A stretch of DNA of 64,000 nucleotides, taken from assembly GCF_000247815.1 (NCBI RefSeq), contig NC_021680.1, positions 2,086,649 to 2,150,648 on the forward strand, in the 5' to 3' direction. The position numbers and the translations under genes are program-made. Position 1 is the stretch's first letter, and each line of letters begins with the position of its first letter. Under the pieces are notes generated by a model, which saw nothing but the letters and a program-made list of their open reading frames with translations, did no database searches and was not told the origin of the DNA. This stretch comes from Ficedula albicollis (taxonomy: Eukaryota; Chordata; Aves; Passeriformes; Muscicapidae). Of the stretch, positions 61,447-64,000 are shown in pieces.

Positions 61447-64000
61447 GGCCACAAGAGCATCTCCAGCACACCCAGGTGGGCTGGCAGCACTTTCAGGAGT
61501 TACCCCATCCGAGCCCCTTCTGAGCTGCTTTTCCAGGTGAGGGAGCGATGCCCCGAATTCCAGCTCCGGGAAGTTCTTGGCTGCTCAGGCAGCCCTGGGG
61601 AAGGAGCCAGGCACCTCTCTGGCCTGGGGCCAGCTCTGCAGGGCAGGGCAGCGGCCACAAAGGTGGCTTTGTTCCTCCTGCCTGCTCGCTGTGACACCCA
61701 CGCCACTGAAAATCTCCAGCAGCGTTTCCCAGATGTGGGAAAAACAGCAGGATGGGGCTCATCCCCCTCCCGCCTTTCCCCAGGAAAATTCCAAGCCAGG
61801 AATGATGCAGGTGGGGTTTGGCTGCAATCTGCTGGACCAGGTATTTGCATTAACCCCTCTTGGAGCAGATTCCCATCCCCATTTCTGCCTGTCTCCCTGG
61901 AACTCACCTCCCACCCGGCTGTCAAAAGCACCTTGCACATTTTCTCTTTCAGAATCACTGAATCTTTCAGCCTTGTTTGCTCAAGAAAGCTAAGCTGGAT
62001 AAACTACAGGTGTCAAGTCCTAAAAGTCTGTAGGGAAAGGAATTATTCTCTAGCAGAACAGCTGGGGAAAACCCAGATGTTTTTAAGGAAAAAAAAAAAA
62101 GAGATGCTGGCCCAAACCCACCTCAGGTTTGAGATGGGGCAAGAAGTCTCCAGCAGAGCCAGCTGACATTACTGGTTTGAGGCTGGCCACGTCTCTGCTC
62201 ACACGTGTCTTGTTTTCTTTCCCTTGTGCCAGCAGGTGAGCTGTTTGTATCCCAGTGATCCCAGTGCCTGACAAGGTTCTACCTGTCCTGACAAACACTG
62301 CCTTGCCCAGCACCCAAAACCAGCCCAGCAGGCACCGGGCAGCACTGCTGCAATCCCTCTTCCCGCAGGTAACCTCATGAACAAATGAATCTCCATTTGG
62401 CACAGCCAGCTACATTTAGGGACAGCAAAATATGACCACTTTTAGAATATCATCCTGTTCTTTGTTCATGCTCTCAACTCCCTGCTTAAAAAAAGCCCAC
62501 CTGGGGAAGGAAAAAAAAAAAAACAAACCCGCCCTTGGATATTAAGCACCTGCAGCTCCTATAAAACATGAGCTGGGACCATAGAAAAGGAAAGTTTTTG
62601 AGAGCCTTTTTGATGAGGAATTTGCTGCCTGAGCCTTGCTTGGCTGCTCCCAGCACTGTTGGGTGGTTTGGGCTGGGGTGGAAGCTGAAGCCTGTCCCAC
62701 CAGAATGGGATCCCAGGGCAGCCCAGCTCCTGCCCATCCCCACCCCTGTCCCAGGAGAGCAGCAAGAGCCAAGCCAGGATCCACCAGGCTCATCCTCTGT
62801 CACTGTTAGATCCCAGGCTTCTCTGGGAATAGCAATAACCAGATTCCCTGCAAACTGTTTTGGATCCCAGTCTATTTGGGATGCTAAAAACGTGCTTCTG
62901 CTTCTAAATACAGAGCTGCTTTGCAGCACAACGTTCTGCCTCACCACCTGCAACACGGCACCAGACTAAACAAAAATGCCAGAAAACAACCCCCCAAAAA
63001 ATCCAGATCCAAGGGGCCTGAGCTTGCTGTGGCAACTGTGATTCCCAGATTTCTGGGATGGCAGTGGGGAGCAGGGGGTGGGCAAAATAATGTTCCTCCC
63101 AGTCTCTGCCAGGGGAAAGAGCTGGGAAGGATGCAGGGTGGAGTAAAAATGAATGAGGTGTCTTCCCCTCCTCCCATTCTGCCTTGGGTTTAATGGCTGG
63201 AGAGCCATCAGCAGATGTCAACAGATGTCCATGCAAGAGAGCCGTGAGCCCAGCACACCCAAATGAGCCCGGGGATGGAGCAGAGACGTGCAAGACAATA
63301 AACCCTGGGTGAGAGCAACCAAGTCAGGCAGCAAAAGCCATCCAGGGATGTAATGACTGCATGCTCTGGTCTCCCTCCCGCTGCTCCTGTTGGCTGCCCT
63401 GTCGAGGGCACATCCACCTGCTGAGGGCACATCCACGTGTTTCTGGAGGAGCCACCTCGATCCCTGCGGGCTGGGCAAGCTGGAAACAGCCAGCACAGGT
63501 GCTGGGAACAGCATGGCCAGGACAGAGGCCTTTGTTTATTCTCTGAAGGGTGGAGGGAGGTGCGAAGCAAGGGGAAATCACTGATAGGCAGAGGGAGGAT
63601 GGAGCTCTGACAGCAAAGGTCCCCTCAGGGCTAAGAACCGGATCTCTGGAGGGAGAGAAAACAAATTTTAAAAACCCAAATAAACAACCAAACCAAAAAA
63701 CCCCCCCAAATAATAAAATCAGTTTTTTCTTACAGAGAGAAGTCACATGTTTCCTCATGACTGGAACATAATGAATGGCCCAAAGAAATATTCCAAACAA
63801 ACAAACAACCCAAACCCCTCTCATCTGAGCATATTCCTTGCCTTCCAGCCTTCTCCTGTCCCCAACATCCTTCTCATCTGAGTTACTCATTAGTGGGCAA
63901 ACAGAGCAGAGGGACAGGAGGCTTGACCCTGAGGGTGCAGAGGAGATGCCACCCTCATTAATCCAGCTTTTCCTCCCAAGAAAAGGGGCCAGGGGTCAGG
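61447..64000. other. No gene recognised
   Basis: Unique sequence to the window end, with A-runs at 62088-62101 and 62508-62523 and an A/C-rich stretch at 63658-63716. A small 'agggcacatccac' doublet lies at 63404-63436. Frames of up to 209 codons overlap antisense frames; no domain seen. Confidence 0.45.

Overview
The window looks like a piece of a bird nuclear genome. Eleven fragments resemble the 3' end of CR1 LINEs, the dominant avian retrotransposon. There are also LTR-type sequences and many minisatellites, and there are no operon-like gene runs, prokaryotic RNA genes or CRISPR arrays. The closest fit is a GC-rich, gene-poor part of an avian chromosome, probably a microchromosome; the species cannot be named from the sequence. 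All repeat-family calls were made by eye against remembered consensus sequences.

Region by region. 1-5190: mostly unique DNA with one short unidentified minus-strand ORF, a CR1 fragment, two small tandem repeats and the first copy (4487-5190) of a dispersed duplication whose second copy is at 11639-12255. 5215-9350: the only convincing protein-coding locus, on the minus strand. It has a TATA box, a 26-codon first exon, a 134-bp intron with good splice sites and a large second exon. The predicted product is 776 aa and carries an almost perfectly duplicated 335-aa module. A decayed relative lies at 5215-5860 and an LTR-like block lies between them. 10040-10590: a 20-bp minisatellite. 13836-15283: a CR1 fragment, then an 845-bp LTR-like element. 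18490-27421: four more CR1 fragments, several minisatellites (including a 60-bp repeat at 24853-25440) and no recognisable gene.

30773-50321 is disturbed by assembly problems. There is an N gap and six pure poly-C tracts, five of them 297-1538 bp, and duplicated flanks beside at least two of them. One of these is an ~850-bp segment whose two copies differ by a 44-bp repeat unit, as expected of two alleles laid end to end. CpG-rich sequence abuts the second poly-C tract and may mark a real promoter damaged by the misassembly. At 41507-41894 lies an LTR-like sequence followed by an 18-nt retroviral primer-binding site for tRNA-Lys, in which the match to the tRNA continues for 34 nt. 50322-64000 holds only small tandem duplications, one more CR1 tail and unique sequence.

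A theme running through the window is the number of two-copy tandem duplications with periods of about 44-106 bp. The best candidate for something undescribed is the spliced tandem-module gene at 6579-9043. I do not recognise its family and make no functional claim.
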